Program-made: the position numbers and the translations under genes
Assembly: GCA_003694495.1 (NCBI GenBank)
Contig: RFJO01000025.1
Span: forward strand, 1-6,596
Length of the DNA: 6,596 bases
Source: Candidatus Woesearchaeota archaeon
GTDB taxonomy: Archaea; Nanobdellota; Nanobdellia; SCGC-AAA011-G17; GW2011-AR17
Reading direction: 5' to 3'
Part shown: positions 1 to 5,442 of the stretch, in pieces
Position numbering within the stretch: the stretch's first letter is position 1
How the letters are laid out: each line of letters starts with the position of its first letter
Notes under the pieces: model-generated
The model's input: the letters and a program-made list of their open reading frames with translations, nothing else
The model's database searches: none
Told to the model about the DNA's origin: nothing

Positions 1-144
1 ACAAGAGAGAAAACAATTTCGTGTGAGATTCAAGGCATAGACCCAACCAACCTTGGTGATAAGCCAAGTGAACTTACCTTAACTTTAACCAATTTTGCTT
101 ACCAGGACGAGATCCCGCCAGTAAAAATCTGGCTAGAACCATAG
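1..144 (+). CDS. C-terminal fragment of an unidentified protein
   Basis: The first reading frame is open from the window edge to a TAG stop at 142-144, giving the last 47 residues of a protein whose start lies outside the window. The fragment alternates short hydrophobic and polar stretches (for example ELTLTLTNF and PPVKIWLEP), as a beta-sandwich or immunoglobulin-like domain would, and contains one cysteine. No catalytic motif is visible and I do not recognise the family. It is followed by a T-rich stretch and then the promoter of the secreted Cys-rich gene, so it is probably a separate transcription unit. An extracellular protein is possible given that neighbour, but this is inference only. 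The frame assignment rests on the uninterrupted reading frame, the stop just before a promoter, and plausible amino-acid composition. Confidence 0.6.
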   Translation, partial: TREKTISCEIQGIDPTNLGDKPSELTLTLTNFAYQDEIPPVKIWLEP

Positions 145-151
145 GGAAAAG

Positions 152-160
152 TATAAATAT
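152..160 (+). promoter_or_regulatory. TATA-box promoter of the secreted Cys-rich gene
   Basis: The sequence tataaatat is a good archaeal TATA box, preceded by purine-rich ggaaaag that could serve as the TFB recognition element. Transcription would begin about 25 nt downstream, near 180-185. That leaves a short leader of about 15-20 nt containing the ribosome-binding site at 186-191. Confidence 0.6.
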
Positions 161-173
161 TATTTATTCTTTA

Positions 174-179
174 TTTTTT
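174..179 (+). terminator. Possible oligo-T terminator for the upstream gene
   Basis: A T6 run ends a T-rich stretch (160-179) about 30 nt after the stop of the upstream fragment. Archaeal RNA polymerase can terminate at such U-tracts without a hairpin. It lies between the TATA box and start codon of the next gene, at or just before the expected transcription start, so it would affect only read-through from upstream. Weak evidence, as T-runs of this length also occur inside genes here. Confidence 0.25.
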
Positions 180-185
180 AATAAA

Positions 186-191
186 GAGGTG
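186..191 (+). promoter_or_regulatory. Ribosome-binding site GAGGTG
   Basis: GAGGTG lies 8 nt before the ATG at 200, complementary to the CACCUC-type 3' end of archaeal 16S rRNA. The same 8-nt spacing recurs before the genes starting at 1871 and 5631, which supports this start choice. Confidence 0.7.
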
Positions 192-199
192 TAAAATCT

Positions 200-1807
200 A
201 TGATAAAAAAAGTTTCATTATTTTTGGTAACTATTTTGTTATTAAGTTCATTCACATCGGCCGGATTTTTTTCTGAATTTTTTTCAGACGCCAAACTCAC
301 TGGCGCCGTAACAGGCAACAGTTGCCTTGACAAGGATGCAGGCAACGATGCGCAAGCCGTCCGTGGCGCTGTAAGTGTTAACAACATGGAATACTTAGAC
401 ACTTGCACAAAAAACGGGTTGCTTGAAGCCACTTGTGGCGAACTTGACAACATTGTTTATGAACTTTACCCATGTTACGAATGTAATGACGGCGCCTGTA
501 CTGACACTGAGATCCAGCCGGTTGAATTAGGTGAAGATTGTCTGGATATGGATAGTGGCCTTGATTTTTATACTGCCAGTGAAGCTAAGACCTCTGGGTA
601 TTCTTTTGAAGATTATTGTGAAGACGGCAAAACCATTGTAGAGTTTGCTTGCATGGAAGATAATCTTGTGGTTGTAAAAGAAAAATGTTCAAAATGTGAA
701 AATGGCAAATGTATAAGCCCTGAAGAAATCTGTGTGGACAGTGATGAAGGCAACAATTTTGTAAAAGGCGAGCTTAGCTATCAAGGCGAGTCGTACACAG
801 ATTTATGCGTTGACTCAACATCTTTAGTTGAATATTTATGTAAGGATGGCAAAGCTGACAAAGAGCTTGTAGAATGCAGTTCAGGTTGTAAAGACGGTGC
901 ATGTGTAAGTTTAGGTTTTCCAACACCTTCAAATGAAAAACCATCCAATGAAATGACTGAGTTATTATTAAAAAGGATTGAAGATGTTACACAAGATATT
1001 GACGAAAAAGCCAGCAAACTTTCAGGCGAAGATAAAAATAAGTTAGAAGAAGGCAAAACTCTTGATGAAAGATTAAAAGCGATTTTAACATTGTTAAGGT
1101 TATCATCATCAAAGCTAGACCTTGTAGATGCAGGTGCAATCCAAACATCTGAAGAATACTGTGGCGACAACGTTTGTAATGATAATGAGGATGACGAAAC
1201 ATGTCCTGAAGATTGTGAAGAATCAATCCTAACTCATAAGGATAGGTGCGGGAACGGCGTATGCAACGATGACGAAGATAGAGAAACATGTCCTGAAGAT
1301 TGTGAAGAATCAATCCTAACTCATAAGGATAGGTGCGGTAACGGCGTATGCAACGATGACGAAGATAAAGAAACTTGTCCCGAAGACTGCAAAAAATCAA
1401 GAGAGATTTGTTCAGTTTCATCTTTGGACTTTGACAACAAATGCGACGAAAACAGTTACTCTGCTGCAAAGTTTGAATGCACTGACGGATATTCTGATTC
1501 AATAGAAGACATGTGCATGACTGAAGATGAATGGAAAGCATTTGCAAAGAACGCTTGTTCAGACCATTGTGAGACTTTCAGCCCAACTGATGATCTTCCA
1601 GCATTTTGTGGCGACCATGTATGCCAGCAACAAGAATCAATGATAATCTGCAGACAAGACTGTTTGCCTTCACCTAGATTAATTGTTTGCGGCGACGGCA
1701 CATGCAATAGCGACTATGAAACACCATTAAACTGCAGGGAAGACTGTGGCGCCCAAGTTAGTTCTATAAAAGAAAAAATTAAAGCTTGGATTAAAAGCTT
1801 TACTTAA
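200..1807 (+). CDS. Secreted modular cysteine-rich repeat protein
   Basis: This 535-residue protein starts with a signal peptide (KK followed by a hydrophobic stretch, residues 5-20, likely cleavage near TSA/G at 21-22) and a LTGAVTG sequence at 33-39. Three related modules of about 58-60 residues follow (42-100, 114-171, 178-235), each with six cysteines in the pattern C-D-x-D...C...C...C-x2/3-C-x4-C. Residues 246-310 are cysteine-free, charged and helical, probably a coiled-coil or helical spacer. The rest holds five four-cysteine modules of the form CGxxxC-x8/9-C-x3-C (321-339, 350-368, 379-397, 470-488, 497-516), split by a six-cysteine segment (404-457). I count 44 cysteines, all in even-numbered modules, so an extracellular disulfide-rich protein is likely. 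The acidic Asn/Asp/Glu clusters inside the modules might bind calcium, which is speculation. No catalytic motif is seen; a surface, adhesion or scaffold role is inferred. It appears to be a single-gene transcription unit with its own TATA box, ribosome-binding site and T8 terminator. Confidence 0.85.
   Translation: MIKKVSLFLVTILLLSSFTSAGFFSEFFSDAKLTGAVTGNSCLDKDAGNDAQAVRGAVSVNNMEYLDTCTKNGLLEATCGELDNIVYELYPCYECNDGACTDTEIQPVELGEDCLDMDSGLDFYTASEAKTSGYSFEDYCEDGKTIVEFACMEDNLVVVKEKCSKCENGKCISPEEICVDSDEGNNFVKGELSYQGESYTDLCVDSTSLVEYLCKDGKADKELVECSSGCKDGACVSLGFPTPSNEKPSNEMTELLLKRIEDVTQDIDEKASKLSGEDKNKLEEGKTLDERLKAILTLLRLSSSKLDLVDAGAIQTSEEYCGDNVCNDNEDDETCPEDCEESILTHKDRCGNGVCNDDEDRETCPEDCEESILTHKDRCGNGVCNDDEDKETCPEDCKKSREICSVSSLDFDNKCDENSYSAAKFECTDGYSDSIEDMCMTEDEWKAFAKNACSDHCETFSPTDDLPAFCGDHVCQQQESMIICRQDCLPSPRLIVCGDGTCNSDYETPLNCREDCGAQVSSIKEKIKAWIKSFT
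323..904 (+). repeat. Three diverged six-cysteine modules (protein-level repeat)
   Basis: Three units start at 323, 539 and 731 and end near 499, 712 and 904. Each encodes C(L/V)D-x-D-x-G-x-(D/N) at its start, then two spaced cysteines, an L/V-E-x-x-C element, and a closing C-x2/3-C-x(N/D/K)-D/N-G-x-C. Conservation is at the protein level only; the DNA has diverged, so this is an old duplication, unlike the 87-bp repeat further on. Confidence 0.7.
1160..1390 (+). repeat. 87-bp tandem repeat, 2.66 copies, mosaic
   Basis: Copies start at 1160, 1247 and 1334; the third stops matching after its last cysteine codon at 1390. Each unit encodes 29 residues: a CGxxVCN...ETCPEDC module plus the linker EESILTHKDR. 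Copies 1 and 2 are identical over the last 51 bp (1196-1246 against 1283-1333) but differ at about 14 of the first 36 bp. Copies 2 and 3 differ at only two of their first 36 bp. Copy 2 is therefore copy-3-like in front and copy-1-like behind, the expected product of unequal crossing-over. Confidence 0.9.
1607..1747 (+). repeat. Two diverged CGxxxC modules at the C-terminus
   Basis: Residues 470-488 (C470, C475, C484, C488) and 497-516 (C497, C502, C512, C516) repeat the four-cysteine pattern of the 87-bp units, but their DNA has diverged strongly and their linkers differ. They look like older members of the same module family. Confidence 0.65.
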
Positions 1808-1815
1808 TTTTTTTT
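1808..1815 (+). terminator. T8 terminator after the Cys-rich gene
   Basis: Eight T residues directly follow the TAA stop at 1805-1807 and precede the TATA box of the next gene. A U-tract right after a stop codon is the usual intrinsic terminator in Archaea; no stable hairpin is evident. Confidence 0.5.
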
Positions 1816-1824
1816 ACCTAAATC

Positions 1825-1833
1825 TTTATAAAT
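1825..1833 (+). promoter_or_regulatory. TATA-box promoter of the replication protein A operon
   Basis: The sequence tttataaat ends 37 nt before the ATG at 1871. Initiation about 25 nt downstream would give a leader of roughly 15 nt that carries the ribosome-binding site at 1857-1862. The arrangement mirrors that of the gene starting at 200. Confidence 0.6.
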
Positions 1834-1856
1834 CTTTTAATTATTCTTCTGATAAA

Positions 1857-1862
1857 AAGGTG
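1857..1862 (+). promoter_or_regulatory. Ribosome-binding site AAGGTG, decides the start at 1871
   Basis: AAGGTG sits 8 nt before the ATG at 1871. An in-frame GTG at 1862 would extend the protein by three residues, but it overlaps this site and has no ribosome-binding site of its own. The identical spacing before the ATG at 200 supports the ATG at 1871. Confidence 0.7.
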
Positions 1863-1870
1863 TGATTTTA

Positions 1871-2866
1871 ATGATTGGATTTACATACGACCAAATTGTT
1901 GCAAAAATCAAGGAAGAAAAAGGCTTAACAGATGAAGAGATTTTTTTAAAAGTTAAAGAAAAACTAGACAAGTTATCTGATTTAATTTCCAAAGAAGGCG
2001 CAGCACACATTGTTGCAACAGAGTTAGGTGTAAACCTTTACAACAACTTATCCAAGGAACGCCAGTATCAAATTAAAGAGTTAACCCCAATGATGCGCAA
2101 CATTATTGTTGCTGCAAAAGTGTTAAAGTTATACGATGTCAGGGCCTTCACTAGGAACGACAAAGAAAACAAAGTTGCTTCCATGCTAGTTGGTGACGAG
2201 ACTGGCAGGGTGCGGATAGTTGTCTGGGATGAAGAGCTTATCAAATTAATAGAAAACAACACAATAAAAGAAGATTCAACAATACTTGTCAAAGGCGCTT
2301 ATGTTAGGGAAAACAACGGATTTAAAGAAGTCCACTTAGGTTCAGGTTCAAGCATTGAAATTAACCCAGAAAACGTTAAGATTGAGTCTGTAAACATTGC
2401 CCAGACAGAATCGTTTTCCCGCACTGAAAGAAAATTTATCAAGGATTTAAACATGAACGATGTTGTTGAAGTTTACGGCACTGTTGTAAACTTTTTCGAG
2501 CCAAGGTTTTATACTGCATGTAAAGAATGCAACAAAAAAGTTAACGAAAACAACGAATGTCCTGAACACGGCAAGGTTGAAACAAAACTTATACCCATTT
2601 TAAACTTCATCCTGGATGACGGCACAGACAACATTAGGGTAGTTCTATTTAGAGATAGTGTAAACGAATTATTAAGCATAGATGATGTATCTGTACTAAA
2701 AGACAACGCTGAGAAATTTAGGGAAGTTAAAGACAAGTTCATGCTCGAAACGTTAGACGTTCGTGGCAGGGTTGTAAAAAATGAAATGTTTGACAGGTTA
2801 GAGCTAAACGCCTTCTCTGCCAAGGTTGCAGACCCTAAAGAAGTAGCCAAATTTTTAGAAAAATGA
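1871..2866 (+). CDS. rpa: Replication protein A (archaeal ssDNA-binding protein)
   Basis: This 331-residue protein is expected to coat single-stranded DNA during replication, recombination and repair. Residues 1-60 form the charged helical N-terminal region typical of archaeal RPA, including SKEGAAHIVATELGV (40-54). Residues about 70-165 form an OB fold with the recognisable core GDETGRVRIVVWDEE and the closing strand region ILVKGAYV. A second OB-like region (about 195-310) carries an inserted zinc finger, C217-x2-C220-x9-C230-x2-H233, followed by ILDDGTDNIRVVLF. The zinc finger in an OB fold is a hallmark of the family. Length fits a single-polypeptide archaeal RPA. I chose the ATG at 1871 over the GTG at 1862 because of ribosome-binding-site spacing. 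The stop overlaps the start of the following membrane-protein gene (ATGA), so the two are likely co-transcribed. Confidence 0.9.
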   Translation: MIGFTYDQIVAKIKEEKGLTDEEIFLKVKEKLDKLSDLISKEGAAHIVATELGVNLYNNLSKERQYQIKELTPMMRNIIVAAKVLKLYDVRAFTRNDKENKVASMLVGDETGRVRIVVWDEELIKLIENNTIKEDSTILVKGAYVRENNGFKEVHLGSGSSIEINPENVKIESVNIAQTESFSRTERKFIKDLNMNDVVEVYGTVVNFFEPRFYTACKECNKKVNENNECPEHGKVETKLIPILNFILDDGTDNIRVVLFRDSVNELLSIDDVSVLKDNAEKFREVKDKFMLETLDVRGRVVKNEMFDRLELNAFSAKVADPKEVAKFLEK

Positions 2867-3330
2867 TTTTCAGGACACATTTAATATTTAACATTCTTAT
2901 GGGTCTTATTCTTGTACAATACCTTTCCCCAACGCAAAAATGGCTTTTTTTAACCATTTTCATCCTTTCTGGCCTTTTACCAGACATAGACACAACCAAA
3001 AGCAAGATTGGCAGACGTTACAAAAAAACTTCTTTTATTGCTAACCTTTTGTTTGGTCATAGAGGACTATTGCACACGATTTACCCGCCTTTGCTTTTGT
3101 TCATAACGTTTGACTATTTCGGCTTAGGTGTTTTAGGTTTTGCATCTTTGCTAGGTTATCTAAGCCATTTATTGTTAGACATGCTAACACTGCAAGGTCT
3201 TCAGGTATTTCGTCCAATATCAAAATTTCATGTTAGAGGCTTTTTCCGCACTGGCGGTTTTCTTGAAACCCTTTTTCAGGCGTGCTTAATCATAATCCTT
3301 GTTTACGTTATCAAATCCATGGTGGGATAG
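2863..3330 (+). CDS. YdjM/DUF457-family membrane metal-dependent hydrolase
   Basis: This 155-residue integral membrane protein has the marks of the YdjM family (PF04307): an N-terminal His (H6), LLPDID (38-43), GHRGLLHT (65-72) and GYLSHLLLDMLT (98-109). The conserved H6, D41, D43, H66, H71, H102 and D106 probably bind metal at the membrane face. About four hydrophobic segments are visible (near 7-22, 27-40, 74-104, 136-151). The family is annotated as membrane-bound metal-dependent hydrolases, but the physiological substrate is unclear. The Escherichia coli member YdjM is LexA-regulated (SOS). The ATG overlaps the RPA stop codon as ATGA and has no ribosome-binding site of its own, which suggests translational coupling with RPA. 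No frameshift or missing motif is seen. Confidence 0.85.
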   Translation: MIFRTHLIFNILMGLILVQYLSPTQKWLFLTIFILSGLLPDIDTTKSKIGRRYKKTSFIANLLFGHRGLLHTIYPPLLLFITFDYFGLGVLGFASLLGYLSHLLLDMLTLQGLQVFRPISKFHVRGFFRTGGFLETLFQACLIIILVYVIKSMVG

Positions 3331-3331
3331 A

Positions 3332-3340
3332 TTTTTAAAT
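3332..3340 (+). promoter_or_regulatory. TATA-box promoter of the radical SAM gene (leaderless)
   Basis: The sequence tttttaaat lies immediately after the TAG stop of the hydrolase gene and ends 23 nt before the ATG at 3364. Initiation at the usual archaeal distance would fall at or within a few bases of the A of the start codon. No ribosome-binding site precedes the ATG, which fits a leaderless transcript. Confidence 0.6.
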
Positions 3341-3363
3341 AACCTCATTTTCCAAGATTAATC

Positions 3364-4347
3364 ATGGACGACCTTATTAAAAAAGCAAACAAAGTTTACC
3401 ACGAAAACTTTCCAAACGTTTGCTGGTACGGGAGATGCATCTTTCTTAGCTGGTACTGCGAACTAGGCACATGCAAATTTTGTTTTCGTTCTACAGTAAA
3501 GCACAAAATAAGGTACTCAAAGAACGCTAAAAGGTCTTTACCATCCATCCTTGTTGAAGCTTTACTTTGCAAAAAACTAAACTGGCGTATTGAATTCTTG
3601 ACTGGCGGTTATGGTATTTTCCCTTTAAATGAGCTTGTCGAGATTACTAGATTGGTAAGCAAAGTTTACGGTGAAAAGATCTGGTTAAACTTGGGCGCAA
3701 TAAATCAAGAAGACTTAGAGTTGTTTAGACCTTATGTGAAAGGCATTGTTGCTTCAATTGAGTGTATTAACCCAGAATTGCATAAAAAAATTTGCCCTGA
3801 CAAGCCAATTGAACCTTATGAACAAATGTTTTCAAACGCCAAAGATTTGCTAAAAAGCATAACTATTGTTATAGGGTTGGGTGAGAAAAAAGAAGATTTC
3901 CAATTGCTAGCTGATTTTATAAAAAAACATAACTTAAACCGGATTACTTTTTACGCGTTAAAGCCAGTTAAAGGCACAGAGTTTGAAAGTTCTGGAGGGC
4001 CTTCCACAGAAGAATATCTATGGTGGATTGCCCAAACCAGGATTACTTTTCCGGAATTAGAAATAATTGCAGGAACCACGCCTAGAAGATACGAAGAAGT
4101 TGGCAAAATTTTAGATGCTGGCGCAAACGCGTTTACCAAATTTTCTGCAACAAAAATGTTTAACACAATGCAAGCAAAGACAATTGTAAATGATGTTAAA
4201 AAAACAGGAAGAGAATTTAAAAGTGTTTTGACTAACATGCCTGAAATTGATTGGGATGGAGAAGTTAAAAATCTTGATATAGATGACAACTTAAAATTAC
4301 AGGTAAAAGAAAAATTAAAATTGTATCTTGAAAGAATGACTCAATAA
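3364..4347 (+). CDS. BioB/HydE-like radical SAM protein, function unknown
   Basis: This 327-residue protein has the sequence order of a radical SAM TIM-barrel enzyme. Three cysteines, C32-x4-C37-x2-C40, probably ligate the 4Fe-4S cluster; this is one residue longer than the canonical C-x3-C-x2-C. TGGYG at 80-84 is the SAM-binding GGE-type turn, and SIECINPELHKKICPD (131-146) resembles the E-x-x-NPELH-K element of BioB and HydE relatives. GLGEKKEDF (171-179) is the typical barrel glycine motif. Residues 195-260, with ALKPVKGTEFE, an Arg pair at 241-242 and LDAGAN (250-255), resemble the C-terminal BATS-type half of that superfamily. C20 and C25 lie just before the cluster motif and might bind a second metal site. 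The substrate cannot be told: no neighbouring biotin, hydrogenase-maturation or lipoate genes are present. It is leaderless, and its stop overlaps the convergent gene by 7 bp. Confidence 0.85.
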   Translation: MDDLIKKANKVYHENFPNVCWYGRCIFLSWYCELGTCKFCFRSTVKHKIRYSKNAKRSLPSILVEALLCKKLNWRIEFLTGGYGIFPLNELVEITRLVSKVYGEKIWLNLGAINQEDLELFRPYVKGIVASIECINPELHKKICPDKPIEPYEQMFSNAKDLLKSITIVIGLGEKKEDFQLLADFIKKHNLNRITFYALKPVKGTEFESSGGPSTEEYLWWIAQTRITFPELEIIAGTTPRRYEEVGKILDAGANAFTKFSATKMFNTMQAKTIVNDVKKTGREFKSVLTNMPEIDWDGEVKNLDIDDNLKLQVKEKLKLYLERMTQ

Positions 4348-4631
4348 TAACTTCCGGGCTTATGCTCATAATGCAAACTTACTATGTCATGAAAAGCGTC
4401 CATTAATTCATTGTGAAAAAACTTAAACTCCTCAGAAGACATTTGAAACATTTTAGCATACTTTTCATCCTTCATACCTTGCTCAAGGCTTTGCATATAA
4501 AGCATAAGCGTTTTATTATAATCCTGCCTTTCTCTTGCAGGCACAAAAAATCGTTTTAGGAAACTACAACATTCACTCAAATTATCGCACCAATCTTCAA
4601 TTTTCGCTCTATCAATTTTTACTCTTATCAT
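4341..4631 (-). CDS. Small helical orphan protein with C-terminal histidines
   Basis: I do not recognise this 96-residue protein. It appears largely helical and soluble, with three cysteines near the N-terminus (C15, C21, C22) and a C-terminal segment rich in His and acidic residues (H73, E75, D78, H81, D82, H87, E89, H90). Metal binding is conceivable but not shown. The frame stays open to 4706, yet the start chosen is the ATG at 4631, because a TATA box (4655-4664 read on the minus strand) ends about 24-25 nt upstream, just right for a leaderless transcript beginning at MIRVKID. A longer start at 4706 would place this TATA box inside the coding region and include a basic, atypical N-terminus. 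It is divergent from the iron/manganese transporter and convergent with the radical SAM gene, whose 3' end it overlaps by 7 bp. Confidence 0.7.
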   Translation of the reverse strand: MIRVKIDRAKIEDWCDNLSECCSFLKRFFVPARERQDYNKTLMLYMQSLEQGMKDEKYAKMFQMSSEEFKFFHNELMDAFHDIVSLHYEHKPGSYY

Positions 4632-4654
4632 AATACTATCATTTTTTAGTCCTA

Positions 4655-4664
4655 ATTTATAAAG
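4655..4664 (-). promoter_or_regulatory. TATA-box promoter of the minus-strand orphan (leaderless)
   Basis: On the minus strand this reads ctttataaat, the same box as before the RPA gene. It ends about 24 nt before the ATG at 4631, so transcription should start at or near the start codon. It sets the start of the orphan gene. Confidence 0.55.
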
Positions 4665-4694
4665 GTTTTTGTAAAATTTTAATCTAACAGCAAA

Positions 4695-4703
4695 ATATTT
4701 AAA
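4695..4703 (+). promoter_or_regulatory. TATA-box promoter of the VIT/CCC1 gene (leaderless)
   Basis: The sequence atatttaaa ends 23 nt before the ATG at 4727, with no ribosome-binding site before the start, consistent with a leaderless transcript. It faces the minus-strand TATA box at 4655-4664 across about 30 bp, so one regulator bound between them could act on both genes. Confidence 0.6.
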
Positions 4704-4726
4704 CAAAAATTACTGGTTATAAACTA

Positions 4727-5395
4727 ATGAAGATTCATATTAAGGACATCATTTTAGGCGGCCAGGACGGCTTAGTAAACGTTCTAGGCATATTATTGGC
4801 AATGGCCGGCGCCACCCAGGATGTTAAACTTATTATTATTGCGGGTTTAGCTGCCACGTTTGCAGAATCATTGTCTATGGCAGGGGTTGGTTACACTTCT
4901 TCAGTTGCAGCCAGGGATTTGTATAAACGTAAATGGTTTGAGGAAAAAAAAGAAACCGAAAACAATCTGGACGAAGCTAAAAAAGAAATAAGGCAAATTT
5001 ATGCAGATAAAGGTTTTAGCGGCAATTTGCTTGACAAAATTGTTGACAAGATCAGTTCAAACAAAAAAGTGTTAATTGAGACAATGATGAAAGAAGAGTT
5101 AAACATGTCCTTGGAAGGGTTTGAGCATCCCATCTTCAACGCTTTCGTTATCGGCTTAAGCGCCATAATCGGTTCATTAGTGCCATTGTTACCTTTTTTC
5201 TTCCTTGACAACATAATAGTTGGCACAATAATTTCTGTCATAATCTCTGTTATTGCGTTATTTTTCACTGGCGTTTATAAAGCAAAGCTAACATTAGGCA
5301 CTTGGTGGAAAGAGGGCATTGAACTTGCTATAGTCGGCATAAGCGCTGCAGTTTTGGGTTATATTATTGGCATATTTATTGGTAAAATCTTTTAG
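4727..5395 (+). CDS. VIT1/CCC1-family iron/manganese transporter
   Basis: This 222-residue membrane protein belongs to the VIT1/CCC1 family (PF01988), which moves Fe2+ or Mn2+ out of the cytosol: into vacuoles in plants and yeast, and presumably out of the cell in prokaryotes. The signature GGQDGLVNVLGILLAMAGA (11-29) and AESLSMAGVGYTSS (46-59) are the first two membrane segments, and D14, E47 and M51 correspond to residues of the ion path. A Glu/Lys-rich hydrophilic segment (about 64-130) follows, matching the cytosolic metal-binding domain between the second and third helices of the family. Three more membrane segments lie near 136-160, 163-183 and 197-219, giving the usual five. Length and topology are complete. 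It has its own leaderless promoter shared in a divergent region with the minus-strand orphan. Confidence 0.9.
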   Translation: MKIHIKDIILGGQDGLVNVLGILLAMAGATQDVKLIIIAGLAATFAESLSMAGVGYTSSVAARDLYKRKWFEEKKETENNLDEAKKEIRQIYADKGFSGNLLDKIVDKISSNKKVLIETMMKEELNMSLEGFEHPIFNAFVIGLSAIIGSLVPLLPFFFLDNIIVGTIISVIISVIALFFTGVYKAKLTLGTWWKEGIELAIVGISAAVLGYIIGIFIGKIF

Positions 5396-5408
5396 AAACT
5401 ATCATAAA

Positions 5409-5417
5409 TTTTAAATA
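5409..5417 (+). promoter_or_regulatory. TATA-box promoter of the orphan/NifX-like operon (leaderless)
   Basis: The sequence ttttaaata ends 25 nt before the ATG at 5443. This fits a leaderless transcript starting at the first Met of the small orphan rather than at its second Met (5461). No ribosome-binding site precedes 5443. Confidence 0.6.
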
Positions 5418-5442
5418 GTTTTATTATTCTATTAATCATACA

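Noticed and set aside
266..284. Two T7 runs early in the Cys-rich gene as a slippage switch or attenuator
   Set aside because: They encode the FFSEFFS stretch after the signal peptide, and similar T7 runs occur in the RPA gene (1941-1947), so they reflect AT-rich codon use rather than a special signal.
1160..1390. CRISPR-like array
   Set aside because: The repeat is 87 bp, in frame, without unique spacers, and encodes a conserved four-cysteine protein module.
987..1547. Long minus-strand reading frame of 186 residues across the Cys-rich gene
   Set aside because: It is antisense to the repeat region, has improbable composition (many Cys, His, Tyr, Arg from reversed repeats), and no promoter or ribosome-binding site.
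1862..1870. GTG start nine bases upstream of the RPA start
   Set aside because: The GTG overlaps the ribosome-binding site AAGGTG, which is spaced 8 nt from the ATG at 1871 as in the other leadered genes.
4632..4706. N-terminal 25-residue extension of the minus-strand orphan
   Set aside because: A TATA box (4655-4664) lies inside it at the correct distance for a leaderless start at 4631, and the extension overlaps the divergent promoter region.
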